From contig JAJRPF010000029.1 in assembly GCA_024280885.1 (NCBI GenBank), positions 26,474 through 90,473 on the forward strand: DNA of 64,000 bases, read 5' to 3'. The notes beneath the pieces were generated by a model that saw only the letters and a list, made by a program, of their open reading frames with translations, was not told where the DNA came from and did no database searches. Shown here one piece after another: positions 18,392 through 26,734 of this stretch (position 1 is the first letter of the stretch; each line of letters starts with the position of its first letter). A program made the position numbers and the translations under genes. This DNA is from Planctomycetota bacterium (GTDB lineage Bacteria > Planctomycetota > JAJSAM01 > JAJVHW01).

Positions 18392-19123
18392 ATGGAGATC
18401 TTGAGTTCCTACACCGACGGCATCCAGACATTGTGCCTGGTTGGCAACTTCGACACAACCGACGTGGAGACGTTCCACGCCCACGTCGAGGAAGCGATCG
18501 ACGGGCAGCGGTTCCGCGTTCTGGTGGACGCGGAGCAGATGCGGTTCATCAACTCGACGGCTCTCGGATCGCTGATTCGTGCGCAGAAGCGGTTGCAGCA
18601 GTACGGCGGCGATCTTGCGATCACCAAATTGCTCAGCTTCGCCGCGGGAGTCTTCAAGACGCTCGGCCTCGATCGGAAGATCCGCTGCTTCGACGAGAGC
18701 GATCAGGCCCTCGACTACCTCCGCAGCGTCGGTGCCGATGGCGTCGGCGTCGAGGGTGACCAGGAGGTCGGTTTCACCTTCACAGACGACGCGCAGCTCT
18801 CGGTCGCAGGCGAAGAGCCCCGCATGGGGACGATGAAGAAGATCGGCGAGTTCGGCGTGCAGTTCCAGTGGGAGAACCTGGACGCGCTCGACGTGGACAC
18901 GATGTTCAAAGCGGGCGCGGGCATCCGCCTTCGCTTCCGGCTGCCGCTCTACCACGAGTCGCACATATTCAAGGTCGACGCGCAGGTCATCGACTCCACC
19001 CTGACCGGCGGGACGAAGGTGACGGTGCAGACGAAGTTCGCCGTGCTGTCGGACGTCGAGCGCCGCGCAATCCAGCAGTTCGTGCGCGACCTACGGTTTC
19101 TGCGAGGCGAACTCACCGAATGA
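18392..19123 (+). CDS. STAS anti-sigma antagonist fused to a PilZ-like domain
   Basis: A 243-aa protein; ATG 18392 has GAGGG 6 nt upstream, making it better than the TTG at 18380. Residues 1-105 are a STAS domain (TLCLVGNFDTTDV ... VDAEQMRFINSTALGSLI), with the conserved serine region (NSTALG) that is the usual phosphorylation site. Residues about 120-243 look like a PilZ-type six-stranded barrel (MKKIGEFGVQFQWENL ... RLRFRLPLYHESHIFKVDAQVID) ending in the typical helix ERRAIQQFVRDL. The RXXXR motif for cyclic di-GMP is absent, so ligand binding is doubtful. Context: target of the neighbouring kinase and phosphatase. A terminator overlaps its stop codon. Confidence 0.82.
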   Translation: MEILSSYTDGIQTLCLVGNFDTTDVETFHAHVEEAIDGQRFRVLVDAEQMRFINSTALGSLIRAQKRLQQYGGDLAITKLLSFAAGVFKTLGLDRKIRCFDESDQALDYLRSVGADGVGVEGDQEVGFTFTDDAQLSVAGEEPRMGTMKKIGEFGVQFQWENLDALDVDTMFKAGAGIRLRFRLPLYHESHIFKVDAQVIDSTLTGGTKVTVQTKFAVLSDVERRAIQQFVRDLRFLRGELTE

Positions 19124-19160
19124 TCGGAGGGCTGTGCGCTTCGCGCAGAGCGCTCCGATC
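19122..19160 (+). terminator. Intrinsic terminator of the partner-switching operon
   Basis: A nearly perfect 18-bp stem runs from GATCGGAG (19122) to CTCCGATC (19160) with a TTC loop and only two mismatches, followed by TTGTTGCGTTT. The left arm begins within the stop codon of the STAS gene. Confidence 0.75.
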
Positions 19161-19458
19161 TTGTTGCGTTTGTGCCGACTCCGTCGGCACGCTCGCTCTC
19201 GCTCGCATGTTCGGTTTCGCGGTATTGCGTTGGGGTCGCCTCCGGCGCCCCGCTCGCTTTCGCTCGCATGTTCGGCTTCGGCCGCGCCTCCGGCTGCTTC
19301 AACCGGGCGGGCGCTCGGGTTTCGTTGGCTCGCATCGGGGCGCGTCCCCGACGCTGAAGTGAGCGCGTTGCGAGGGCGGGTTTTGCAGGCGGAATCCGCT
19401 CCCTACGCCTCACCGCGAGTGTCACGGTTTGTGCTGGCGCACAAACCCCGCCACTCGC
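19161..19458. repeat. Direct repeat block, copy A, with hairpins
   Basis: This block is repeated at 19467-19703. The last 179 bp (19280-19458) are almost identical to 19525-19703. It contains a perfect 8-bp stem with TCC loop (GTGCCGAC-TCC-GTCGGCAC, 19172-19190) and a perfect 9-bp stem with TGGC loop (GGTTTGTGC/GCACAAACC, 19426-19447). Copy A carries about 60 extra bases including a second TCGCTCGCATGTTCGG motif. Short frames in the block have no credible starts or family resemblance, so I treat it as non-coding. Confidence 0.9.
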
Positions 19459-19466
19459 GTTGCTCC

Positions 19467-19703
19467 TTGTTACGTTTGTGCCGACTCCGTCGGCACGCTC
19501 GCTCGCGCTCGCATGTTCGGTTCCGGCCGCGCCTCCGGCTGCTTCAACCGGGCGGGCGCTCGGGTTTCGTTGGCTCGCATCGGGGCGCGTCCCCGACGTT
19601 GAAGCGCGCGCGTCGCGAGGGCGGGTTTTGCAGGCGGAATCCGCTCCCTACGCCTCACCGCGAGTGTCACGGTTTGTGCTGGCGCACAAACCCCGCCACT
19701 CGC
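19467..19703. repeat. Direct repeat block, copy B
   Basis: Second copy of the block at 19161-19458, keeping both hairpins at 19478-19496 and 19671-19692. Only a handful of substitutions separate the shared portions, so the duplication is recent or under selection. Confidence 0.9.
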
Positions 19704-20018
19704 TCTCGTTTCCAGCGTGGTCGTGGTGGGTGGCCCTGTGATCCCCTCCCCGTCCCTCTCCGCAGTTCAGCCCTCCGAGTCCCCGATCACTCGAGTGGGA
19801 GCGCGGCACGGCATCTCGACCTCTCGATGAGTCGCGATCCGTCCATCCCCATCCCTCTCAGACCGGGTCGGCCTTGGGGCCTTATAGCCTCAACGCCTTG
19901 GTTTCGGACCGACCGTCCATCTGGGCCGTCGAGGCTATAAGGCCCCAAGGCCGACCCGGTCTCTGCCTGATCTCTGCTTGGGATGGCTTCGGAGTGCGGC
20001 GCTCTTTCCGCGCCCCAT
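19704..20018. repeat. Gene-free stretch with a perfect 32-bp inverted repeat (19860-19891 / 19931-19962)
   Basis: Two perfectly complementary 32-nt arms (AGACCGGGTCGGCC... and ...GGCCGACCCGGTCT) are separated by a 39-nt loop. There is no T-tract on either side, so it does not look like an ordinary terminator, although it sits between converging genes. The bases around it (19704-19859 and 19963-20018) hold no recognisable gene or further repeat. Confidence 0.92.
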
Positions 20019-21482
20019 CTATCCCACCGCCGTCGCCAAGTCGGCCAGGGACTGGTCGACGTGGTCCGCATGCGTTCGTGCCCCCAGCACGCACACGCGC
20101 AGCGTCACCGCTTCGCCGTCCGCCACCGGAAGTGACGTGCTGGAGAGGTAGACGCGCTTCTGCGCGTTGATGCGCTCGATCAGCGCTGCGTTGCGCGCAT
20201 TCCAGTCCGCTAGCGCCTCGCTGGCACCGCGGACGAGTCGGAATGGGATCGTGCTCAGGTGGGGCGGGGCGACGCATTCCAGCGGGACGCCGGACTCGAT
20301 CAGTCTCAACAGGCCGGCGTGAAAGCGCCACGCGAGGCGGAGTTTCTCGGCCAGCGCCTCTCGGAATGCAGCCGCGCCGTGGAGCATCAGCGGTAGCCAG
20401 AGCCGGAGTCCGCGGTAGCTGCGCGAGAGTTCGGGTCCGTACATCGCCGGGCTGGGCGCTTCGCGCGAACGATCCAGCGCGTCTAGGTCGCGGAGGTAGT
20501 GCGCACCAGCGGAGTGTGCGTTGCGCAGCTTCTCGGCGTCGCGAACGAGCAAGCAGCCGGTCCCGAAGGGGAGGAAGAGGCCCTTGTGTGGGTCGAGTGC
20601 GATCGAGTCGGCGCGCTCCATTCCCGCGAGCAGGCGGCGCCCCTCGTCGCAGAGCACGAATGCGCCGCCATACGCGCCATCGACGTGGAACCAGAGGCTC
20701 TCGGCCTCGCAGACGTCAGCAATGGCAGGCAGCGGGTCGAGTGCGCCCGTATTGGTGGTTCCGGCGGAGGCGACGACGAGGAAAGGCTGGAGCCCGGCGG
20801 CGCGGTCTGCGCGCACCTGAGCAGCGAGATCCTCGGGATCGAGCCGGTACTCGCTGTCGATGGCGACCCGCCGCACGTTCGCCGGAGGCAGTCCCGCCAT
20901 CCGGATCGCCTTTTCGACGCAGTGATGAGCCTGCCCGGATGCGTACGTTACCGCCCGGCGATAGTCCCCGTCGGCCGCGAAGTGTTCCTCGCGCGCCGTG
21001 ATCACCGCGCTGAGGTTGGCGAGCGATGATCCGGAGAGAAGAACACCGCCGGACGTTTCTCCGTAACCGCACTCGCGCGCCAGCCAATCGATCACGTCGG
21101 CTTCGAGGCGACAGAGTGCCGGTGCGGCGGTGGAGATGCCCGTGAAGCGATTGAGCGCCCCCGAGACCAGGTCGGCGAGCGCCGACGCGAAGAGACCGGT
21201 CCCCGGAACGTAGGCGAAGTAGCCGGGACTCGGCGGGATGAACGTCGCGCTCGATGCCTGGCGCAGCAGATCGGTCACAGCCTCCACCCCGCCCGTCAGC
21301 GGTTGCTCGCCGATCGGCTGCGAGACGGCGTCCGCGATGTCGAGACCCGCGCGACCGACGGTCCCGACCGCGGGCCCCGAGGCCAGCGCGTCCACCTCAT
21401 CGAGGGCGAACTTGGAGAGGACAGCGAGCCAGTGCTCGAGCTCTTCGCGACGGGGCTCCAGAGGGTGGTGATCAGCCTTCAT
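20019..21482 (-). CDS. PLP-dependent group II amino acid decarboxylase
   Basis: A 487-aa enzyme of the aromatic-L-amino-acid/glutamate/histidine decarboxylase family (fold type I). Visible motifs: FAYVPGTGLFASALADLVSG near the N-terminus, GVLLSGSSLANLSA, ASGQAHHCVEKA, HVDGAYGG (Asp binding the PLP ring nitrogen) and LDPHKGLFLPFGTGC with the Schiff-base lysine. The product amine cannot be decided from sequence; aromatic amino acids are the most likely substrates by resemblance. Start: ATG at 21482, chosen because TAGAGT lies 7 nt upstream on the minus strand; the in-frame GTG at 21491 would overlap that box. It is a single-gene unit converging on the repeat island. Confidence 0.88.
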   Translation of the reverse strand: MKADHHPLEPRREELEHWLAVLSKFALDEVDALASGPAVGTVGRAGLDIADAVSQPIGEQPLTGGVEAVTDLLRQASSATFIPPSPGYFAYVPGTGLFASALADLVSGALNRFTGISTAAPALCRLEADVIDWLARECGYGETSGGVLLSGSSLANLSAVITAREEHFAADGDYRRAVTYASGQAHHCVEKAIRMAGLPPANVRRVAIDSEYRLDPEDLAAQVRADRAAGLQPFLVVASAGTTNTGALDPLPAIADVCEAESLWFHVDGAYGGAFVLCDEGRRLLAGMERADSIALDPHKGLFLPFGTGCLLVRDAEKLRNAHSAGAHYLRDLDALDRSREAPSPAMYGPELSRSYRGLRLWLPLMLHGAAAFREALAEKLRLAWRFHAGLLRLIESGVPLECVAPPHLSTIPFRLVRGASEALADWNARNAALIERINAQKRVYLSSTSLPVADGEAVTLRVCVLGARTHADHVDQSLADLATAVG

Positions 21483-21489
21483 CGGGCTC

Positions 21490-21495
21490 ACTCTA
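21490..21495 (-). promoter_or_regulatory. -10 element (TAGAGT) of a probable leaderless transcript
   Basis: Reading the minus strand, TAGAGT is followed by exactly 7 nt and then the ATG of the decarboxylase. No Shine-Dalgarno precedes that ATG. Confidence 0.5.
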
Positions 21496-21571
21496 CGCCG
21501 CCCCTGCGTGACGGGCGCCGCTCTACCGGTTCCGCTGCGCTGCGCCCCGTCACGAAGCGCCGAGACCGGCC

Positions 21572-21600
21572 TTGACCAGCCTCGGGGCGAACCGTAGGTT
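21572..21600 (+). promoter_or_regulatory. Candidate sigma70-type promoter for the liv operon
   Basis: TTGACC (21572-21577) and TAGGTT (21595-21600) are separated by 17 bp, about 100 bp upstream of the substrate-binding protein gene. The -10 matches consensus weakly. Confidence 0.35.
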
Positions 21601-21704
21601 GCCCTCCGATCGAGCCGCGCGCTGAATGGGCGCGCCCCGACGCAAGCCCTCGATGGGAGGGTTCGGCAGTCCGCGGGGCGGGAGCGGTTCGAAGGAGATG
21701 GTCC

Positions 21705-22898
21705 ATGTTCCGACTCTCACGCGGATTCCGCTCACTCTTGATCGTTCCGGCCCTCATGGCCGCGGCTGTGCTTCCGGCGTGCGGTGGCGGCAGTGGCGGC
21801 GGCGATACGGAGACGATCCGGATCGCGGTCTGCGGCCCGATGACGGGTTCAGCCGCCGCGTTCGGCGAGATGATCAAGAACGCCGCGAAGTTGAAGGAGA
21901 AGGAGATCAACGACGCGGGCGGTCTCTCGGTCCGCGGCAAGATGATGATGGTCGAGGCCGTGATCTACGACGACAAGGGCGACACGACCGAGGCCACGAA
22001 CGTGGCTCGCAGAGTGGCATCCGACGACTCGATCACGCTCGTGATCGGGCACTTCAACTCGACCTGCTCGCTCGCCGCGAAGGAGGAGTACAACGAGGTT
22101 GGCATCGTCGAGTTCTCGCCCGGGTCGACCAACGTCGCCGTCTGCAAAAACGGGCCGTACACGTTCCGCAATCTGTACAGCGACGACTACCAGGGGCAAC
22201 AGATCGCCACCTACTTCGCCGAGATCATCGGAGTGAAGACGGTCGCGGTCATCTTTGACAACGACGACTACGGGAAGGGCCTGATGCAGTCGTTTTCGGC
22301 GAAGGCCAAGGAACTCGGCATCGACGTCGTCGCGACGGTCTCGTACCTCCGCGAGCGCACACAGGACTTCAAGCCGCTCGTTCAGCAGGCGAAGGATGCG
22401 GGGGCCGAAGGCATCTTCATGGCGGGTCTCTACAACGAGGCGGCCCTGATCGTCAAGGCCGCACGCCAGGACCTGCAACTGACGATCCCGCTCTTCGGCG
22501 GTGACGGCGTCATGAGCCCGACATTCATCAAGAACGCCGGAACGTCGGCCGAGGGCGTCTACGTCGCGACCCCGTTCCTCGTGCACGAAGAGAGTGGCGG
22601 CGAGTTGGTGAGGGCATTCGTCGATGCGTACTCCGCGACGTACGGGAAGGACCCGGACACGTGGGCGGCGCTCACGTACGACGCGATGGGCATGGCGCTC
22701 GACGCCGTCTCGAAGGTCGGGACGGATCGCTCCGCCGTCCGGGATCAGCTCGCGTCGGCAGTGGACGCGGCTTCGGGCTACACGGGTGTCACCGGCATCA
22801 CGTTCTTCGATGAGGAAGGCGACTGCTTCTCGAAGCCCCTCTTCGTCACCACCGTGAACGACGGTGTATTCACGCCTGCGCAGCAATTGTCGAAGTAG
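21705..22898 (+). CDS. livJ: Branched-chain amino acid ABC transporter substrate-binding lipoprotein (LivJ-type)
   Basis: A 397-aa periplasmic binding protein. The N-terminus is a lipoprotein signal (LLIVPALMAAAVLPAC, lipobox LPAC) with a Gly/Ser linker. The mature part follows the type I Leu/Ile/Val-binding fold: IRIAVCGPMTGSAAAFG, a VIGHFNSTCSLAA segment where such proteins contact the ligand carboxyl group, then FRNLYSDDYQGQQIA, VAVIFDNDDYGKG and LFGGDGVMSPTF. AAGGAG lies 7 nt before the ATG. Permease and ATPase genes follow in the usual order H-M-G-F. Family substrates are Leu, Ile, Val, but related proteins bind amides, urea or aromatic acids, so specificity is inferred. Confidence 0.9.
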   Translation: MFRLSRGFRSLLIVPALMAAAVLPACGGGSGGGDTETIRIAVCGPMTGSAAAFGEMIKNAAKLKEKEINDAGGLSVRGKMMMVEAVIYDDKGDTTEATNVARRVASDDSITLVIGHFNSTCSLAAKEEYNEVGIVEFSPGSTNVAVCKNGPYTFRNLYSDDYQGQQIATYFAEIIGVKTVAVIFDNDDYGKGLMQSFSAKAKELGIDVVATVSYLRERTQDFKPLVQQAKDAGAEGIFMAGLYNEAALIVKAARQDLQLTIPLFGGDGVMSPTFIKNAGTSAEGVYVATPFLVHEESGGELVRAFVDAYSATYGKDPDTWAALTYDAMGMALDAVSKVGTDRSAVRDQLASAVDAASGYTGVTGITFFDEEGDCFSKPLFVTTVNDGVFTPAQQLSK

Positions 22899-22924
22899 GT
22901 ACGCAGGAAGACTGAACCGCCTGC

Positions 22925-24043
22925 ATGTCGAGCCTCCTCACCCCCGAGAAACTCGTTGACGCGTTGTCGCTCGGAGCGCTCTACGCTCTGATCGCCGTCG
23001 GCTACACGATGGTCTACGGGATCATCAGACTCATCAACTTCGCCCACGGCGAGGTCTTCATGTTGGGTGCGTTCTGGGCACTGCTGATCGTGGGGATGGA
23101 CGAACCCACGGGCGTCAACATCTTCGTTGCGCTCGTACCGTCGATGCTCATGTGCGCCGCCGTCGGGATGAACGTCGATTGGACGACGTATCTTCCGCTG
23201 CGCAGGAGATTGCCGCGCTCCGACGCGCTCAGCATCTTGTCGCTCGGCCTGCTCGGGATCGGCGCGATCTTCTACAAGCTGACCGGCGACGCTGCCCACG
23301 TGTGGTATTCAGATGGGGCGCACACGGCCATCGGCTGGGGCGTGATCGGGCTGCTCCCGATCGTCATCTTCGCACTCGCGCTGGGCGAGAAGCTGGAGTG
23401 GCTCGGGCGATCGCTCGGACGTGTGGCGTCGGACCGCCTGAGCGCGCTCATCACGGCCATCGGCATGTCGCTGATCCTGCAGACACTCGCCCAACTGATC
23501 TGGGGTGCCGAACCGCGCGCATTTCCCGAAGCGTCGCTGCCAGCATTCCTGAACGAGTCTGTCTTCTCGATCTTTGGCGCGCGCGTCGCGGGCAAGGAAC
23601 TCGTCATCTGGGTGGCGGCGATCGTGATCATGGTGCTCTTGCAACTCCTCGTGACGCGCACGAAGATCGGCACCGCGATGCGGGCATGTTCGATGGACCA
23701 GAAGACGGCGGCTCTCATGGGCATCTCTGTTGACAGCGTCATCGCGTTCACATTCGTGATTGGATCCGCCATGGCGGCAATCGCCGGGGTGCTCTATGCG
23801 GTGAAGGTCGGCGGCAGCATCTCGTTCCGAATGGGGTACTACCAGGGACTGATCGCGTTCGCCGCAGCGGTACTCGGCGGAATCGGCAACATCAAGGGCG
23901 CGATGCTCGGCGGGGTGCTGATCGGATTCGTCCAGGGATTCTCCGGTGGTGGCAATTTCTCACTGCCTTTCGTCGTGATGATCCTCGTGCTGCTCATCAT
24001 GCCGCGCGGCATCCTCGGCGAACCTCAGGCGACGCGCGCATGA
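22925..24043 (+). CDS. livH: Branched-chain amino acid ABC permease (LivH-type)
   Basis: A 372-aa inner-membrane permease with 8-9 hydrophobic segments. SLGALYALIAVGYTMVYGIIRLINFAHGE is at the N-terminus (the INFAHG motif is diagnostic). The later part has TAMRACSMDQKTAALMGI, the ABC-coupling loop, and YQGLIAFAAAVLGGIGNIKGA. Between residues about 60 and 160 there is an insert (hydrophobic plus charged, GDAAHVWYSDGAHTAIGW) that makes it longer than the roughly 300-residue family norm. It lies 26 bases after livJ and overlaps livM by 4. Confidence 0.9.
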   Translation: MSSLLTPEKLVDALSLGALYALIAVGYTMVYGIIRLINFAHGEVFMLGAFWALLIVGMDEPTGVNIFVALVPSMLMCAAVGMNVDWTTYLPLRRRLPRSDALSILSLGLLGIGAIFYKLTGDAAHVWYSDGAHTAIGWGVIGLLPIVIFALALGEKLEWLGRSLGRVASDRLSALITAIGMSLILQTLAQLIWGAEPRAFPEASLPAFLNESVFSIFGARVAGKELVIWVAAIVIMVLLQLLVTRTKIGTAMRACSMDQKTAALMGISVDSVIAFTFVIGSAMAAIAGVLYAVKVGGSISFRMGYYQGLIAFAAAVLGGIGNIKGAMLGGVLIGFVQGFSGGGNFSLPFVVMILVLLIMPRGILGEPQATRA

Positions 24044-25200
24044 GCTTTCTCGCGGCACAACTGCGACGGCTGGGAAGCCTCGATGATCGGACGCAAGGGC
24101 TGATCGCGCTCGCGCTCGCCGTGGTGCTGCCCTTCGTCGTCGGTCGCACGTTCCTGAACACGAGTCTCTACATCGGTACGTACGCCGTGCTCGCCCTCGG
24201 GCTCAACGTAGTGGTCGGATTCACGGGCCTGCTCGATCTCGGCTTCGTGCTCTTTCTCGCGACGGGCGCCGTCGTTACATCGTTCTTGCTCTCGTTGACG
24301 CGAACGCCGGACGGGACCGTGCAATGGGCGGTGAGCGCGAGCGGCGGCATCGAGGGTACGCAGATATTCGGGTTCGACGGCTCGATCCTGCTGATCATCC
24401 TCATTGCCGGATCGGTGTGCGCGTTGGTGGGTGTGCTGCGTGGGTTGCCCACGCTGCGCGTGCGCGGAGACTACTATGCGATCGTGACGCTCGGGATCGC
24501 CGAGATCGCATTCGAGACGTTTCTCTGGGACGAGAACTCGTGGATCAACTTCACGCAGTTCACCGGTGGAGCGTTCGGTATCAAGCTCCCTCGCGCCGAC
24601 CGCCCGGTGCTCCTTGGCGACCCGTTGCGATGGAGTTCTCCGACCGTCTACTTCCTGATCTTGGCAGGCGTGGTCGTCGCGGTGCTCGCGACCCATCACC
24701 TCAATCGATCCCGCGTCGGGCGCGCCCTCGCGGCGATCAGGCTGGACGAGACGGCCGCGCGCGCCTGCGGCGTAAATGTCAACCGCCACAAGTTGATCGC
24801 GTTCGCAGTCAGCGGTTTCATCGGCGGCATCGGCGGTGCGCTCTTCGTCGTCTGGAAGGAAGGAACGTACTCGGTCAAGAGCTTCGACGTGTGGCAGTCG
24901 ATCCTGATTCTCTGTGGCGTGGTGCTCGGGGGCATGGGCAGCATTCGCGGCGCGCTGGTCGGGATCACCGTACTTCTCGCCATCGATCAGGCGCTGCGGC
25001 AGAACTATGGCGGCGTGACGGTGCCCGCCGAAGCACTGAACCTCATCTACGGGTTCCTCCTCATCGTCGTCATGCGCTTCCGTCCGCAGGGGCTGCTGCC
25101 GCCTGTTCGTCGCGGGCGTCCGCTCACGGAGTCCGAGCACGAGGCGCTCCGCACGGAACCGGCGCGGCTCTTTCGACTCGGCGACAAGGACGTGTCGTGA
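24040..25200 (+). CDS. livM: Branched-chain amino acid ABC permease (LivM-type)
   Basis: A 386-aa membrane protein starting in an ATGA overlap with livH. Motifs: YAVLALGLNVVVGFTGLLDLG near the N-terminus, YYAIVTLGIAEIAFE, RVGRALAAIRLDETAARACGV (coupling loop), and WQSILILCGVVLGGMGSIRGA close to the C-terminus, all typical of LivM. About ten transmembrane segments. It partners LivH to form the translocation pore. It overlaps the following ATPase gene by 4 bases (GTGA). Confidence 0.9.
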   Translation: MSFLAAQLRRLGSLDDRTQGLIALALAVVLPFVVGRTFLNTSLYIGTYAVLALGLNVVVGFTGLLDLGFVLFLATGAVVTSFLLSLTRTPDGTVQWAVSASGGIEGTQIFGFDGSILLIILIAGSVCALVGVLRGLPTLRVRGDYYAIVTLGIAEIAFETFLWDENSWINFTQFTGGAFGIKLPRADRPVLLGDPLRWSSPTVYFLILAGVVVAVLATHHLNRSRVGRALAAIRLDETAARACGVNVNRHKLIAFAVSGFIGGIGGALFVVWKEGTYSVKSFDVWQSILILCGVVLGGMGSIRGALVGITVLLAIDQALRQNYGGVTVPAEALNLIYGFLLIVVMRFRPQGLLPPVRRGRPLTESEHEALRTEPARLFRLGDKDVS

Positions 25201-25988
25201 GCGTCGGCGATTACGTCGTTCTCTCCACCGAGAAGCTCCGCAAGGAGTTCGGTGGTGTGTGCGCAGTCAACGACGTCGATCTCGATGTCCGCCACGGCTC
25301 CATCACCGCGTTGATCGGCCCGAATGGTGCCGGGAAGACCACCGTCTTCAACCTGATCACGGGCAACTACGACGCGACTCGCGGGAGAGTCACGTTCACG
25401 GATTCCGAGCGTGTGGAACACTCGCTGTGCGGGCGGACGCCCGATCGCATCACGCGTCTCGGGATCGCGCGCACGTTCCAGAACATCCGACTCTTCGGTG
25501 ACGTGCCGACGCTCGACAACGTGAAGCTCGGATTGCATCCGCGCACGAGTCGAGGAGCGCTGTCCGCGCTGCTGCGTTTTCCGGCGGCAGCCGAGGAACG
25601 CGAGGTCCACGTGGCCGCGTACCGCTACCTGGAGTTTGTCGGACTGGCGTCGAAGTCGCACGAACTGGCGCGCAATCTCCCCTACGGCGAGCAGCGTCGC
25701 CTTGAGATCGCGCGCGCGCTCGCGTTGGCGCCGAACCTCCTGCTCCTCGACGAGCCGGCCGCCGGCATGAACCCGCAGGAGACCGAGGACCTCATGGCGC
25801 TGATTCGCCGTATCCGTGACCTTGGGATCACGGTGCTCCTGATCGAGCACGACATGCGGCTCGTGATGGGGATCTCCGACTACATCGTCGTACTGGACCA
25901 CGGCGAGGTCATCGCGCGCGGTCTACCCGCCGAGGTGAAGAACAGCCCCGATGTGATCCGCGCCTACCTCGGCGACGAGGCGATCTGA
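25197..25988 (+). CDS. livG: Branched-chain amino acid ABC ATPase (LivG-type)
   Basis: A 263-aa ABC ATPase. The start is the GTG at 25197, overlapping the livM stop; the longer frame upstream runs antisense-like within livM. Walker A is GPNGAGKTT, the Q-loop lies in IARTFQNIRLF, the signature is degenerate (LPYGEQRRLEIARAL), Walker B is LLLLDEPAAGMNP, and the switch histidine is in LLIEHDM. The TFQNIRLF and AAGMNPQET sequences are characteristic of LivG. It powers the LivHM pore together with LivF, whose ATG overlaps this stop (TGATG). Confidence 0.92.
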   Translation: MSVGDYVVLSTEKLRKEFGGVCAVNDVDLDVRHGSITALIGPNGAGKTTVFNLITGNYDATRGRVTFTDSERVEHSLCGRTPDRITRLGIARTFQNIRLFGDVPTLDNVKLGLHPRTSRGALSALLRFPAAAEEREVHVAAYRYLEFVGLASKSHELARNLPYGEQRRLEIARALALAPNLLLLDEPAAGMNPQETEDLMALIRRIRDLGITVLLIEHDMRLVMGISDYIVVLDHGEVIARGLPAEVKNSPDVIRAYLGDEAI

Positions 25989-26698
25989 TGCTTCGACTCG
26001 AAGACGTCCACGTCCACTACGGCAAGATCCATGCGTTGAAGGGCATCTCTCTGGAGGTGCCCGAGGGCAAGATCGTCACGATCATCGGCGCCAACGGTGC
26101 GGGCAAGAGCACGACGTTGCAGACCATCTCCGGCTTGCTCCGCCCGACGTCCGGCACCATCACGTACGACGGCCAGCGCATCGACTTGATGGCGCCGTCA
26201 GACATTGTCAAGACGGGGCTCTGCCACACGCCCGAGGGGCGCCGGATCTTCCCGGAGCTCACCGTCGACGAGAACCTCTCGATGGGCGCGTATCTGCGCT
26301 CGGACAAGGGCGGGATCGAGACCGATCGCAAGCGCGCGTTCCAGTGGTTCCCGATCCTTGAGGAGCGCCGGACCCAGCATGGCGGGACGCTCTCGGGTGG
26401 CGAGCAGCAGATGCTGGCGATCGCGCGCTCCATGATGGGCCGGCCAAAGCTCTTGATGCTGGATGAACCGTCGCTCGGACTCGCTCCGATCATCGTGCAG
26501 CAGATCTTCGAGATCATCGCGATGCTCAATCGTGAGGAAGGGCTGACGATCCTCCTCGTGGAGCAGAACGCTTCGTTGGCGCTGCGCACGGCGGATCGCG
26601 GCTACGTCTATGAGACGGGTGTCGTGATCATGGAAGACGACGCGTCCGCGCTGGCGAAGAACGAGCAGGTGCGCGAGGCGTATCTCGGGAGCGCCTGA
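25988..26698 (+). CDS. livF: Branched-chain amino acid ABC ATPase (LivF-type)
   Basis: A 236-aa ABC ATPase of normal LivF length. Walker A GANGAGKST, signature LSGGEQQMLAIARSM, Walker B LMLDEPSLGLAPI and the LLVEQNASLAL switch are all intact. CHTPEGRRIFPELTV is the LivF-specific segment. It is the last gene of the operon; a short tandem repeat runs across its stop codon and no clear intrinsic terminator is visible before the converging H1-like gene. Confidence 0.93.
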   Translation: MLRLEDVHVHYGKIHALKGISLEVPEGKIVTIIGANGAGKSTTLQTISGLLRPTSGTITYDGQRIDLMAPSDIVKTGLCHTPEGRRIFPELTVDENLSMGAYLRSDKGGIETDRKRAFQWFPILEERRTQHGGTLSGGEQQMLAIARSMMGRPKLLMLDEPSLGLAPIIVQQIFEIIAMLNREEGLTILLVEQNASLALRTADRGYVYETGVVIMEDDASALAKNEQVREAYLGSA

Positions 26699-26732
26699 CA
26701 GCAGCGCCTGACGGTGTAGCGCCTGACAGCGT
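26690..26732. repeat. Short 15-bp tandem repeat across the livF stop
   Basis: Three units of AGCGCCTGACagcgt type (26690, 26703, 26718), the first containing the livF TGA stop. It fills the gap between the converging genes. Confidence 0.75.
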
Positions 26733-26734
26733 AG

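Noticed and set aside
19134..19940. 268-codon plus-strand frame across the repeat island
   Set aside because: It crosses tandem repeats and a hairpin, is Arg/Ser-rich, and no start or homology supports it.
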